From: Pleurocapsa sp. FMAR1
GTDB taxonomy: Bacteria; Cyanobacteriota; Cyanobacteriia; Cyanobacteriales; Xenococcaceae
Assembly: GCF_963665995.1 (NCBI RefSeq)
Contig: NZ_OY762512.1
Coordinates: 558,001 to 622,000 of the forward strand
DNA: 64,000 nucleotides
Direction: 5' to 3'
The notes under the pieces are model-generated. The model had not been told where the DNA came from. It saw only the letters and a list, made by a program, of their open reading frames with translations, and did not search any database. Below are positions 9,985 to 18,178 of this stretch, piece after piece. Position 1 is the stretch's first letter; every line of letters starts with the position of its first letter. The position numbers and the translations under genes are program-made.

Positions 9985-10322
9985 ATGGCATCTGACTCCT
10001 CAAAAAAAACTATTTTTGCGGCTATTGCTGCTAACAAGAGCGATCGCCATTACTAAATTTATTGCTGCCTGGATTAGCGGTAGTTCGGCTATGCTCTATT
10101 GAAGGTATTCATTCGGTAGTCGATACCAATGAATTACTATTATTATTAGGCATCCATCTGAGTCAAAAACCAGCAGATGCGATTCATCCTTTTGGCTATG
10201 GTCAGGAATTATATTTCTGGACTCTAATCATAGCGATTCTCATTTTTGCCCTCGGTGGTGGAATGTCTTTTTATGAAGGCGTAACTCATTCAATCGAGCC
10301 GTCTCCTTCAACCGATAATTGA
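9985..10322 (+). pseudogene. Remnant of a cation diffusion facilitator (CDF) transporter
   Basis: The ATG at 9985 opens MASDSSKKTIFAAIAAN, then the frame hits a stop. The continuation AIAITKFIAAWISGSSAML is in another frame, and EGIHSVVDT...GIHLSQKPADAIHPFGYGQELYFW in a third. Together these match the first two or three transmembrane helices of CDF zinc/cobalt/iron exporters, which normally run to about 300 residues. The C-terminal two thirds are missing. Two frameshifts plus truncation make it non-functional. Confidence 0.85.
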
Positions 10323-10339
10323 TCTATTGTTAATTGATT

Positions 10340-10918
10340 ATGCTTGCTCCCTGGCGATCGCCTTTATCCAGTTCCATACACCGTAACCGTTCTAAACCTT
10401 TTTCTCGCTATTTTCAGTTGGCTACGGTTACCTCAGAAGGTTATCCTGCTAATCGCACAGTAGTATTTCGTGGCTTTTTAGATGATCAAGACAACGCACT
10501 GAAAATCATTGTTGATTCTCGCAGTGCCAAGATACAGGATATTGAACATCAGGCAATTGGCGAAATTTGCTGGTATTTTACTAAAACCAGGGAACAGTTT
10601 CGGATTGCAGGGAATTTACGTTTAATTACTCCTAAAGATACGCACACTGACTTACAACACGCACGTCAAGCTACTTGGCATGATATTTCCGATTCAGGGC
10701 GATCGCAATTTGCTTGGCCAGATCCAGCCCAACCCGTAGCAGATAAATCAGCCTTTGACATATCGCCTTTAGATCCCAATACCCCTTTAGACAATTTTTG
10801 TTTATTGTTGTTAATCCCCAATAGAATTGACCATCTACAATTACGAGGCGATCCTCAACAACGCTGTATATATACTCTCGAAAAGAAAACTTGGTCAACT
10901 CAGTCTGTCAATCCTTAA
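10340..10918 (+). CDS. Pyridoxamine 5'-phosphate oxidase-like FMN protein (Alr4036 type)
   Basis: The protein (192 residues) has the split-barrel flavin-binding fold of the pyridoxamine-phosphate oxidase superfamily. It starts LAPWRSPLSSSIHRNRSKPFSRYFQLATV, has the TVVFRGF and IVDSRSAK strands, and contains GEICWYFTKTREQFRIAG. This is the cyanobacterial and plant Alr4036-type subgroup, predicted to be FMN-dependent but without a proven substrate. ATG at 10340 is chosen over the TTG six bases upstream. It begins just after the CDF remnant. Confidence 0.85.
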   Translation: MLAPWRSPLSSSIHRNRSKPFSRYFQLATVTSEGYPANRTVVFRGFLDDQDNALKIIVDSRSAKIQDIEHQAIGEICWYFTKTREQFRIAGNLRLITPKDTHTDLQHARQATWHDISDSGRSQFAWPDPAQPVADKSAFDISPLDPNTPLDNFCLLLLIPNRIDHLQLRGDPQQRCIYTLEKKTWSTQSVNP

Positions 10919-11097
10919 GTAACGGGTAATCAGTATATTCTTCTGGCGCATCTTAAGTGTCACCTCTGCCATAGAAGGTTTTGGGGTTGGATTCGTTCAA
11001 TTCTGCATTCTACTCGACCAGATGCGATGCCTAAATCTAGTTCCGCGATCGCATTTATTTTGACTTTTCAGACATCCTCTAAGATATTTTTCCATAC

Positions 11098-12450
11098 TTA
11101 TATAGTGGGTAGCATCAAAATCCATTCAATCCAACCCCTTACCGTACTAGCTCGTCTTTCACGAGTAGTATCCGAACCAACAGCAATTTTTTCACTACCT
11201 TTGCCCATAATAAACACAATTTCCTCTTCGCAAAGAGGCTCTGCTTTCTCTAACCATGCAGCTAAAGAGTCATTAAATATTCGGTGTTGCAAAATACACT
11301 TAAGAAGCTCGATATTTCGTTTCTGGGGATGTTGAGACATTACAAAATACCCATGTTTGCTGAGAGAGTAAGTTACCTCTTGTTTGGTTTTTTGTTCTCG
11401 CGTTATCAGCCCTAAATATATCGCTGCTGTAACATAATAGTTAGTCTGTCTTTCATTAAAAGCGTATATTAGCGTAATTTCATCTTTACTCAGAAACTCA
11501 TTGGCATTGTATAACCTCCCCAATAAATCAATAATTCTGAGAAAGCTATCAGCTTGAGGAAAAGGAATATCTTCATCATCGGGAATTATTCTAGTTTCAA
11601 CCAAGATGCTTCTGATATCAGACATCTCGATATCGCTTTTACTGATACAGTATCTATGTTCTGAAACTAACTCTAGCGAGTTGTATAAATCCTCCTTATT
11701 AAAGCGGAAGCGATAAAACGTAAATATGTCGTTGGATATCGTCAGGAATATAGGAACAACCTCTTTTTCTAGCTTGGAATTCCAGAGTCGGTAAGGATAA
11801 TAAAGCTGTCGAACAATAAAATCGTTTACTGTTTCACTTTTAGCTTCAATGATCGCAAACTGACTTTCACCCTCAAATCCCCCATCAATTTCACATTGGG
11901 AATTAGTGACTTTAATATCGTGAAACAATCCTGTTTTCAGATTTCGGATCTTATAATCAAATTTCCCTGTAGACATTCTGCCCAAGACAGTAAAATTCGT
12001 AGTTTCGCCCATAATGTCATCAATCATGCCTGAGAGGAAGGCACAGATAATGGCTGAAGACTCAGAGTAAATATTGCTAGGCTCAAGAGTTTCAATTTGA
12101 GGCGGAAGCTCTCGATAAACAACATCTACCGAAGTTTTTCTGGGAAGTTGAAAATAACTTTTAAAAGCCCCAATGATGTAGTTTCCCCGCGAGATGGGCT
12201 GAATTGTTAAGCTATTGTCCCTAAATATTTGGGGAAGTTTAACGGCATGGTCAAACTTGGTCATCAGTCGAGCTTCGCGCTGCTGATTGATTCTAGTCGA
12301 TGATATTTGAAAAAAGCCTTGTCTGGCTATTTCATCAAGAATTTTATCCTCTTTGAAAATAATCTCCCAGGCTCTATCATTTTTTGACCGAGAGGGATGC
12401 CGAGGCTTCCTCGGCTTATCCAATCGAGGTGTTGACTTGTTTGCGGTCAT
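11098..12450 (-). CDS. Putative type II restriction endonuclease (PD-(D/E)XK)
   Basis: This 450-residue protein directly follows, and overlaps by 35 bp, the gene for a Dam-like DNA methyltransferase. That arrangement is typical of a restriction-modification pair with coupled translation. A PD-(D/E)XK-like core is visible: D189 in CEIDGG, then FAIIEAK with E202 and K204, followed by a RQLYYPYRLW helix. The C-terminal part (about 310-450) looks helical, perhaps a DNA-reading winged helix (TNYYVTAAIYLGLITREQKTK). It is not similar by eye to DpnII or MboI, the usual partners of this methylase type, so its cleavage site is inferred only from the partner. The N-terminus contains a small palindrome (12400-12416) coding PRKPR. 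Confidence 0.72.
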   Translation of the reverse strand: MTANKSTPRLDKPRKPRHPSRSKNDRAWEIIFKEDKILDEIARQGFFQISSTRINQQREARLMTKFDHAVKLPQIFRDNSLTIQPISRGNYIIGAFKSYFQLPRKTSVDVVYRELPPQIETLEPSNIYSESSAIICAFLSGMIDDIMGETTNFTVLGRMSTGKFDYKIRNLKTGLFHDIKVTNSQCEIDGGFEGESQFAIIEAKSETVNDFIVRQLYYPYRLWNSKLEKEVVPIFLTISNDIFTFYRFRFNKEDLYNSLELVSEHRYCISKSDIEMSDIRSILVETRIIPDDEDIPFPQADSFLRIIDLLGRLYNANEFLSKDEITLIYAFNERQTNYYVTAAIYLGLITREQKTKQEVTYSLSKHGYFVMSQHPQKRNIELLKCILQHRIFNDSLAAWLEKAEPLCEEEIVFIMGKGSEKIAVGSDTTRERRASTVRGWIEWILMLPTI

Positions 12451-13504
12451 ATCTGTTATGGATCAACAGTTCATTTATTCTGCCACGCTTTGAACCCACC
12501 GCATTAATAGCTCTGGAGGCTTTAACTTCTACAATTTCATAGTTCGGATCAGAATAAAGCTCTTTAATCAAAGAAGCAGAGGAATTACTTACTAGTACCT
12601 GACAGCCACGCTCGGTTAACTTGTCACAGACTTCCTTTAATCTAATCTGCTCTTCCTCTCCAAACCCATTAACACTATACCCAGTAAAGGATGAAGTGTC
12701 AGATATGGGATGATAGGGAGGGTCGAAGTAAATAAATGCTCCTTTTCTCGCAGTAGCCACCGCCTTAGCAAAATCTCCTTCAAGAATTCTGACATCTTTT
12801 TGATTGAGATAAGCACTCACCGACCTAATGACCGCAGGATCGGCAATTAGAGGGTTAGAGTAGTTACCATAAGGTACGTTAAATTGACCGCTACTGTTGA
12901 CGCGAAACAAACCATTAAAACAAGTTTTGTTGAGATAAATAATTCTGGCAGCCCGCTCTTGAGGACTTCTATCCTTAAAGTCATCTTTTCTATCCTGCTC
13001 TCGCAACCAGTAATAATGTTCTTTAGAGTTCTTGTCCTGATGTTGTTGACACAACTCCAGTAACTCTTCAGGATCGTCTTTAATTACGCGATAACAGTTG
13101 ATAAGTTCCTTATTGGTATCGTTGATAACGCTCTTTTTAGGCTGTAGGGAGAATAATATCGCCCCAGCACCAACAAAGGGTTCGTAATATTGACCGAACT
13201 TTTGAGGGACATACTCTTTAATAGTAGGTAAAAGCTGCCGTTTTCCGCCAGCCCATTTCAGGAATGGTTGAGCGAGAACATTATGCTTGTATGCTTTTTT
13301 CCTATCAGTTTGAGGCGAGGAAATGCTCCCAGGCTCTATCGAGCCTCGACGTTGCTTTGCAACGGCGGCGGACTCCAGTCCGCGAGAGCATATTCCACTC
13401 GCCTGTTGAGATAGTGAGGACACAGAATGCGAAGCGTCTTCTCGTCCGTAAGATGTCGGTTTAGCAGCAGTATTATCTGGCATTGTATTAGGAGTGGTGT
13501 CCAC
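12416..13504 (-). CDS. DNA adenine N6-methyltransferase, Dam/DpnM class
   Basis: The D12-class methyltransferase core starts at residue 79 with QPFLKWAGGKRQLLP (SAM-binding motif I region) and continues with YYEPFVGAGAI, NDTNKELINCY, NKTCFNGLFRVNSSGQFN and the catalytic DPPY at 261-264. It closely resembles M.DpnII/M.MboI, which methylate adenine in GATC. The first 75 residues are not part of the family. Most of them (about 22-58) are coded by a triple-hairpin repeat at 13331-13440, so a repeat seems to have entered near the original start. GATC lies inside every HIP1 octamer of this genome. The enzyme protects DNA from the endonuclease coded downstream. Confidence 0.9.
   Translation of the reverse strand: MDTTPNTMPDNTAAKPTSYGREDASHSVSSLSQQASGICSRGLESAAVAKQRRGSIEPGSISSPQTDRKKAYKHNVLAQPFLKWAGGKRQLLPTIKEYVPQKFGQYYEPFVGAGAILFSLQPKKSVINDTNKELINCYRVIKDDPEELLELCQQHQDKNSKEHYYWLREQDRKDDFKDRSPQERAARIIYLNKTCFNGLFRVNSSGQFNVPYGNYSNPLIADPAVIRSVSAYLNQKDVRILEGDFAKAVATARKGAFIYFDPPYHPISDTSSFTGYSVNGFGEEEQIRLKEVCDKLTERGCQVLVSNSSASLIKELYSDPNYEIVEVKASRAINAVGSKRGRINELLIHNRYDRKQVNTSIG
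13331..13440. repeat. Hairpin repeat forming the methyltransferase N-terminus
   Basis: Three perfect hairpins lie side by side: 13331-13346 (6-bp arms), 13350-13364 (6-bp arms) and 13368-13383 (7-bp arms). The segment is in frame with the methyltransferase and translates to a Ser/Arg/Ala-rich stretch with no family counterpart. Confidence 0.75.
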
Positions 13505-13610
13505 CAGTTAAAGGTATCATCTCTGAAGATAAGCACAAGGTATAATGCCTTAATCTATCAGTATGATTATACTAAACAACTTGATTTTTTAAACAACCAG
13601 GAATGCGATC

Positions 13611-13688
13611 GCTCAATCTCTGTTTAACCGACTGGGAACACCAGAAGACATTGCCGATGTGGTGGCGTTTGTAGCAAGCGATCGCTGA
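13611..13688 (+). pseudogene. C-terminal scrap of an SDR oxidoreductase
   Basis: The frame reads [20 protein letters not shown] then stop, the hallmark C-terminal motif of short-chain dehydrogenases (RxGxPEDIAxxVxFLxSD). The Rossmann fold and catalytic part are absent, so this is a remnant about 26 codons long. Confidence 0.8.
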
Positions 13689-13691
13689 TTA

Positions 13692-13836
13692 CTAAGCCCA
13701 AAGTAGAATCATAACCTCGCCAGCCAGCCCCAGGTAAATACACTTCTACCCACGCATGAAGATCTCTTAATTATTGTTCTAGGTCGCCTTCTCGGTAGCC
13801 GCTAACGAATCTAGCAGCAATACCAAATTCAATTTT
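13692..13836 (-). pseudogene. Scrap of a transglutaminase-like protein
   Basis: On the minus strand the frame reads FGIAARFVSGYREGDLEQ, a stop, then [25 protein letters not shown]. This is the core of bacterial transglutaminase-like proteins, including the catalytic His of DLHAWVEVY. It is cut at both ends and has one internal stop, so it is decayed. Confidence 0.8.
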
Positions 13837-13839
13837 GTA

Positions 13840-14778
13840 TCAACTTAACTCTTTGGCAATACCTTTAATGTTCCCTATCCGCAAATTGGGTAAAACTAGC
13901 GAAGTCTTATAGTCAGAATGTTGCTTTTCTAATTGAGCAACAATTTGCTCTTGTTCTGACGGCGTAACTTCGCGATCGCCTGCAAGTGCTTCGGCTACTA
14001 AACGACGCATAGTTTCTATATATTTAATCTGAGCCTTGATTAGTCTTTCTACTCGATCTGGTTTACCATGACCATGATAAATTATAGTCTCTTCAGGATA
14101 TTGTAGTTGTTGCGATCGCAGTTGATTTAGCCAGTTGCTACTAAAACCATCACCCAGAAAAGGAATTGTCTGATTGACTACAAAATCTCCAGCAAATAGC
14201 GCATTTTGTTGGGAAAGATAGTAAAGCGTTGTAGTTATAGTTTCATTTTCGGGCAAGTCGATAACTTCAAAAGTAAGCCCACCCAACTTAATTGTGTCTC
14301 CAGTTTTTACTATATGGTTAGGAAGAGGAATCGTATCTTTATCTGGAAAATCGTTACCGTGTAGTTGATTACGCGCTTTTATAAACCCTTGTGAATCTGT
14401 TTTAAGATCGTTATAGGTAATCTCAGAAGCATAAATCGGAACATCCTCTATTGCAGCATCGACAAATACGGGTAGTCCGCCATAATGATCTGTATGAGGA
14501 TGAGTAATTAAAATTCCTAAAATCGGTTTATTAACGGCAAGTATTTCATCTAAAGCATATCTGGCTTGAGAAAGAAAGCGTCCTGCATCAATCAAGATAA
14601 TTCCTTTATTGGTTTCAATCCAGTATAAATTTACCGCATCTATTGGTGGAGATTCATAGCGGTGTATGGTCACTGTTGGCTGGTTTTGCGCCAGGGTAAG
14701 ATTGGTACTAAAAAACGCACTTAAACCAACCAAGAAAGCAAACAGCACATTTATTAATTTTATTTTGTTAGAAAGCAT
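13840..14778 (-). CDS. Secreted MBL-fold metallo-hydrolase
   Basis: An N-terminal signal peptide (about residues 1-30, ending near LTLAQ) precedes a metallo-beta-lactamase-fold domain. The zinc motif is THPHTDHYGG (H93, H95, D97, H98). Further ligands are likely in FAGDFVVNQ (Asp) and YHGHGKPD (His). The C-terminal helical part (about 250-312) is not part of the core. Members hydrolyse diverse esters, thioesters and lactams; the periplasmic substrate here is unknown. The gene is divergent from a TetR regulator with a perfect 24-bp palindrome between them, so it is the likely target of that repressor. Confidence 0.88.
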   Translation of the reverse strand: MLSNKIKLINVLFAFLVGLSAFFSTNLTLAQNQPTVTIHRYESPPIDAVNLYWIETNKGIILIDAGRFLSQARYALDEILAVNKPILGILITHPHTDHYGGLPVFVDAAIEDVPIYASEITYNDLKTDSQGFIKARNQLHGNDFPDKDTIPLPNHIVKTGDTIKLGGLTFEVIDLPENETITTTLYYLSQQNALFAGDFVVNQTIPFLGDGFSSNWLNQLRSQQLQYPEETIIYHGHGKPDRVERLIKAQIKYIETMRRLVAEALAGDREVTPSEQEQIVAQLEKQHSDYKTSLVLPNLRIGNIKGIAKELS

Positions 14779-14829
14779 AGCCCAATTATTATTTTATGTG
14801 TCTTCAAAATTTATACTCATAGTAATGTT

Positions 14830-14853
14830 TATTTTGGTCGATCGACCAAAATA
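14830..14853. promoter_or_regulatory. Likely TetR operator: 24-bp perfect palindrome
   Basis: Centred on GGTCGATCGACC (14836-14847), the dyad extends without mismatch to 12 bases on each side. It lies between the divergent MBL hydrolase and TetR genes. Such dyads are typical TetR-family operators, so I infer it controls one or both genes. Confidence 0.8.
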
Positions 14854-14912
14854 CTGAAGAACGATAAATTAGTATTTTTGAATAATGCTCGAATAGTTAA
14901 TAAAGATAAACA

Positions 14913-15491
14913 ATGGCTGCCAAACGCAACTTTGATAGCGAAGAGGTTTTAGATGGTGTTATGCGTACCTTTTGGTCACATGGCTACAGAGGAACGAGTC
15001 TAGAAGATTTAGCTCGTGCTACTGGTTTGCGTAAAGGCAGTTTACATAATGCTTTTGGCAATAAAGAAGATTTGTTTTTGCTAGCACTCGAACGATATGC
15101 CCAGCTTTTTGATCGTCGTCTTGACAATGCACTCGATGACCCCGATCCATATCGAGCAATTGAACGCTTTCTAGAAGCAATTGTCGAACGAATGTCAGAT
15201 TCTTTTAATCCTAGAGGATGCTTGTCAACCTACGCTTGTATAGAGTGGCAGGATTTACCGCCAAAAGCAGCAGCTAAAGTGTCTCACACTTTGGCAGGAC
15301 TAGAAGAACAATTAACAAAAATAATCAAAAAAGGGCAGCAGCAAAGCAACTTTGCTTCAGATAAAGATGCGCGATCGCTGGCTCGTTTTCTGATTGCGAC
15401 AACACGAGGCATGGCTACATTACACAAAGTTACGGGCGATTTGGATACTGTACGAGATGTAGCTAATTGTGCGATTGGCGTACTTAAATAA
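14913..15491 (+). CDS. TetR/AcrR-family transcriptional regulator
   Basis: The N-terminal helix-turn-helix (about residues 8-55) is clear: GYRGTSLEDLARATGLRKGSLHNAFGNKEDLF. The rest is a helical ligand-binding domain with a CLSTYACIEWQ segment, whose two cysteines may matter for sensing. At 192 residues it has the usual length. It is probably a repressor that binds the palindrome at 14830-14853 and responds to a small molecule related to the divergent MBL hydrolase. The convergent downstream neighbour is the CoaBC-like gene. Confidence 0.92.
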   Translation: MAAKRNFDSEEVLDGVMRTFWSHGYRGTSLEDLARATGLRKGSLHNAFGNKEDLFLLALERYAQLFDRRLDNALDDPDPYRAIERFLEAIVERMSDSFNPRGCLSTYACIEWQDLPPKAAAKVSHTLAGLEEQLTKIIKKGQQQSNFASDKDARSLARFLIATTRGMATLHKVTGDLDTVRDVANCAIGVLK

Positions 15492-15551
15492 TTTGCCAGC
15501 CTAGTTTTTTATCCCTTATTCAACACCTAAGTATTTTTACTTCCATCACTT

Positions 15552-16826
15552 TTAGTGTTTATCGTCTATTGATTCTAAGTAATCAGCGATCGCTTTGGCA
15601 ATCTCCTTTTTTCCCACTGCTTTTTGAGGTGGTTGGTTTTTTGTTACTAGATAAGCCACCTGCGCGCCTGTAGCTTGATGTTCTTCGCCACGGTTAGCTA
15701 GCACCATTTGATAACCCTGCTGTAATCTAGTTTCGGCAATACTGATTAATTCTGCATGGGAGATGTTTTCTTGATACTTAAAAGTAATCATGCCCAAGCT
15801 AGGATATTTAGCTTTTACCTCCCTAATTACCTTTTGAGTAGCTACTAGGTCAATTTTAGACAATGCCCCACCGCTAGGGATTTTGCCTGAGTATACTTGA
15901 GCAGGTTTATAGTCAGCAACCGCAGCAGAAAAGATTCCATAACGATAATTATTTTCTAATTCTGTCATTACTGCTGACAGATATTCATCGTAGGTAGTAA
16001 CTATTTGATGGGGGAGATAGCTAGGAGGAGTATAGCTGCCTTGTCCATGAATTAATTTTACTTTTGCGCCTCGAAGATACAATTCTTCAGCGATGCAGAT
16101 GCCCAATCTGCCTGTAAAGCGATTAGTGAGACGACGTATATTGTCTATCGGTACAGGGGTAGGACCCCCTGTGACTAAGATCGGGATATCCTTGAGAGAT
16201 GATAAACTAACTGCGCGACATACAGCCAAGGCGATCGCTTTTTCTTCTGGCAGATTGTTTTTACCATTAGCAACTTTGGGCGGGATAATTTTTACTCCCA
16301 TTTGATTTAGCTGCTGTAGAGATTTAGTCAAAATAGAGTTGTGCAAACTACCGTGCATTGTCGGTGCAATCAGAATTTGACATTTTCCTTTTTCCATTCT
16401 GCCAATAGCTGAAGCCAAAGTAGAAGCAATGACACCATCGGCAATGCCCAATGCCATTTTATTGATGGTGTTATAGGTTGCAGGGGCGACTAAATAGGCA
16501 GCAAAAGGATTGTCATCGCTGAGGTGTTCCGCATTTGCTGTTAGCTTAGTAACCACAGCATTAGTGGTACTCCATTCCAAAGCATCAATAGTGGTGTATC
16601 TTAATGCTTCATTCGAGGCAAAAGCTACGACATCAGCCCCTTGACGGCGGAGAGTACGAGCGATTAAGGGAGCTTTCATGGCTGCAATGCTACCTGTCAC
16701 CAACAGGGCAATACGCTTATTTTGCAGATGATTTGATTCTAAAGTAACTTGGCGATCCGTAGGGGACGCGATCGCGTAATCGCCTAATTCTGATTCTGGT
16801 GGCGGTTGAAAATCCCAATCATTCAT
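15552..16826 (-). CDS. CoaBC-like phosphopantothenoylcysteine synthase/decarboxylase, divergent
   Basis: Residues about 35-215 form the flavoprotein (CoaC) domain: LLVTGSIAAMKAPLIARTLR, VAPATYNTINKMALGIAD. Residues 218-424 form the CoaB domain: ILVTGGPTPVPIDNIRRLTNRFTG, SAAVADYKP, and a VLANRGEEH segment. In E. coli Dfp the substrate motif is PAMNxxMW, followed by a Cys-containing ACG.xG.GRM loop. Here it is PTMHGSL, and that Cys loop is absent (PPKVANGKNNLPEEKA). From memory this is closer to archaeal CoaBC. It may make 4'-phosphopantetheine by the archaeal-like variant, or be a paralogue with another role. I leave the symbol blank. Confidence 0.72.
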   Translation of the reverse strand: MNDWDFQPPPESELGDYAIASPTDRQVTLESNHLQNKRIALLVTGSIAAMKAPLIARTLRRQGADVVAFASNEALRYTTIDALEWSTTNAVVTKLTANAEHLSDDNPFAAYLVAPATYNTINKMALGIADGVIASTLASAIGRMEKGKCQILIAPTMHGSLHNSILTKSLQQLNQMGVKIIPPKVANGKNNLPEEKAIALAVCRAVSLSSLKDIPILVTGGPTPVPIDNIRRLTNRFTGRLGICIAEELYLRGAKVKLIHGQGSYTPPSYLPHQIVTTYDEYLSAVMTELENNYRYGIFSAAVADYKPAQVYSGKIPSGGALSKIDLVATQKVIREVKAKYPSLGMITFKYQENISHAELISIAETRLQQGYQMVLANRGEEHQATGAQVAYLVTKNQPPQKAVGKKEIAKAIADYLESIDDKH

Positions 16827-16865
16827 ATACTACTTTGGAGTAAATATGCGGTGCGTTCAACACTG

Positions 16866-16970
16866 CTTGCTCTTGCATGAATATATTTTTTCAATACTAG
16901 TTTTGAATTCCTGACCTCTGACCTCATTCTCAATTGATATTTCTGATTCGTGCCAGAGGTCTACTACTTG
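16866..16970. repeat. Dispersed repeat with TGACCTC units
   Basis: Intergenic element: a TGCATGAATATA...AATACTAGTTTTGA part, then TGACCTC tandem units, then TTTCTGATT(C/T)GTGC(C/A)AGAGGTCTA. Other copies are at 24185-24312, 25331-25380 (partial) and 41134-41220; bare TGACCTC units also occur at 57571-57592. Function is unknown. Confidence 0.7.
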
Positions 16971-17117
16971 CTCTTGGCTTTTAATCTTTTAAAATATTAT
17001 CTCAATCTGTTACTTATTAAAGATTCAGTTTTGGTGGGCAAAGATCTTTATTTGAAACGTTTTTTGCGCTGAATTTTATTTTGCCCACCCTACAAAAGCT
17101 TATTACCTATTAAAGAT

Positions 17118-17447
17118 TCAGCCTTTCGTAAATAGCTGATATCCCCCTGTAAAGCTAGCTAAGGAAAGAACAAACTGCCAAAGACTAGTCGGTTGTAGAA
17201 TTGCTTTACTGCTTAAGAATACGGCAACAATACCAATGGCGATCGCAATTCCTGCCCAACTTTTAATAGCGCGAGGTAATACAAAAAGCATTAACACTCC
17301 TGCGGTGAGAAAGAGAATAGACGTATCGGCAGCGACTCCCCGCCACCAGTAAAGATAAATGTTATTGGTAAAGTAAATATTTTGTCCTAAAAAATAAACT
17401 CCTAGTAGCAATAAACCTAATCCAAGTAACCTAGCAAATAATCTCAT
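17118..17447 (-). CDS. Small four-helix membrane protein of unknown function
   Basis: About 109 residues from ATG 17447, with hydrophobic segments at about 2-20 (LFARLLGLGLLLLGVYFLG), 38-56, 62-80 and 88-106. I do not recognise the family. An alternative TTG start at 17486 would add a polar 13-residue leader. It lies 31 bp after the globin gene on the same strand and may be co-transcribed with it. Confidence 0.7.
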   Translation of the reverse strand: MRLFARLLGLGLLLLGVYFLGQNIYFTNNIYLYWWRGVAADTSILFLTAGVLMLFVLPRAIKSWAGIAIAIGIVAVFLSSKAILQPTSLWQFVLSLASFTGGYQLFTKG

Positions 17448-17517
17448 ATCTTTTATGTGATTAAACTCTAATTCTAGGTTGCCCAAATGCTCATGCTTAA
17501 ATATATAACCATCAATT

Positions 17518-17952
17518 CTAAGTTTCTAGATTAAGGACTTCTGGAGGATAATTACAGCCATCTAACATTATTTCTGTGATAGCCGAATAGGCTTCCGTCC
17601 AAGCCACTGCATATTCATCTGTCCATTGGTCTTCTAGGACGACAGCCATTGTTTTAAGTAAGTTTCCGCCGACCTTGGGATAATGTTCTGGCAGAACTCC
17701 ATACTGTACGTGTTTAGCACCCAAGCCTTTAAGCGCGCTTGTCAAAGTATCTGGCTTAGTGAGGTTGTTCACTACTAATACCAAGGAGTCAAATAATTTT
17801 TTAGCTTGCTCGTCCATCTGAGCATCAGAAAACAAGGGTTTAACCTCTGGATAATCTTTAAATAGATTACTGTAAAAATAATTGGTAAAATCAGTTTCGC
17901 GATCGCATATCAAAGCAAAGCTAGTTTCTAGCAGATCTGTTTTAAGAGTCAT
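17518..17952 (-). CDS. Single-domain globin
   Basis: The 144-residue protein has a three-on-three globin fold related to the haem domain of flavohaemoproteins. The proximal histidine is likely in LGAKHVQYGVLPEHY, and FSNLFKDYPEVKPLF-like spacing (YSNLFKDYPEVKPLF) marks the B-C region. The C-terminal ends shortly after the H helix with no reductase domain. It should bind haem and O2 or NO, with roles such as NO detoxification or redox sensing that cannot be chosen from sequence. A small membrane protein gene follows immediately. Confidence 0.9.
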   Translation of the reverse strand: MTLKTDLLETSFALICDRETDFTNYFYSNLFKDYPEVKPLFSDAQMDEQAKKLFDSLVLVVNNLTKPDTLTSALKGLGAKHVQYGVLPEHYPKVGGNLLKTMAVVLEDQWTDEYAVAWTEAYSAITEIMLDGCNYPPEVLNLET

Positions 17953-18178
17953 AAATTCAAATAGAGTTTGGCAAAAGAATCTAAGCTACAAATAATATTA
18001 CAGAAAAACCTTATACCTTGATGCCATAACACCAAAATAAGAAGTACAAATGAATTGATTAGCTGTTACTCTCTACAACTTAACAATTGCCAATTTTAGT
18101 AACATAAATTAATCTTTTTAGTTTTCTTTCTCAAAAAAATTAGGTTAAATTTAGAGGTGTCTTTTGAGGGATTGTCCA

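Noticed and set aside
10919-11097. Possible gene fragment between the FMN protein and the restriction gene
   Set aside because: Frames on both strands were read; none gives a family motif long enough to name.
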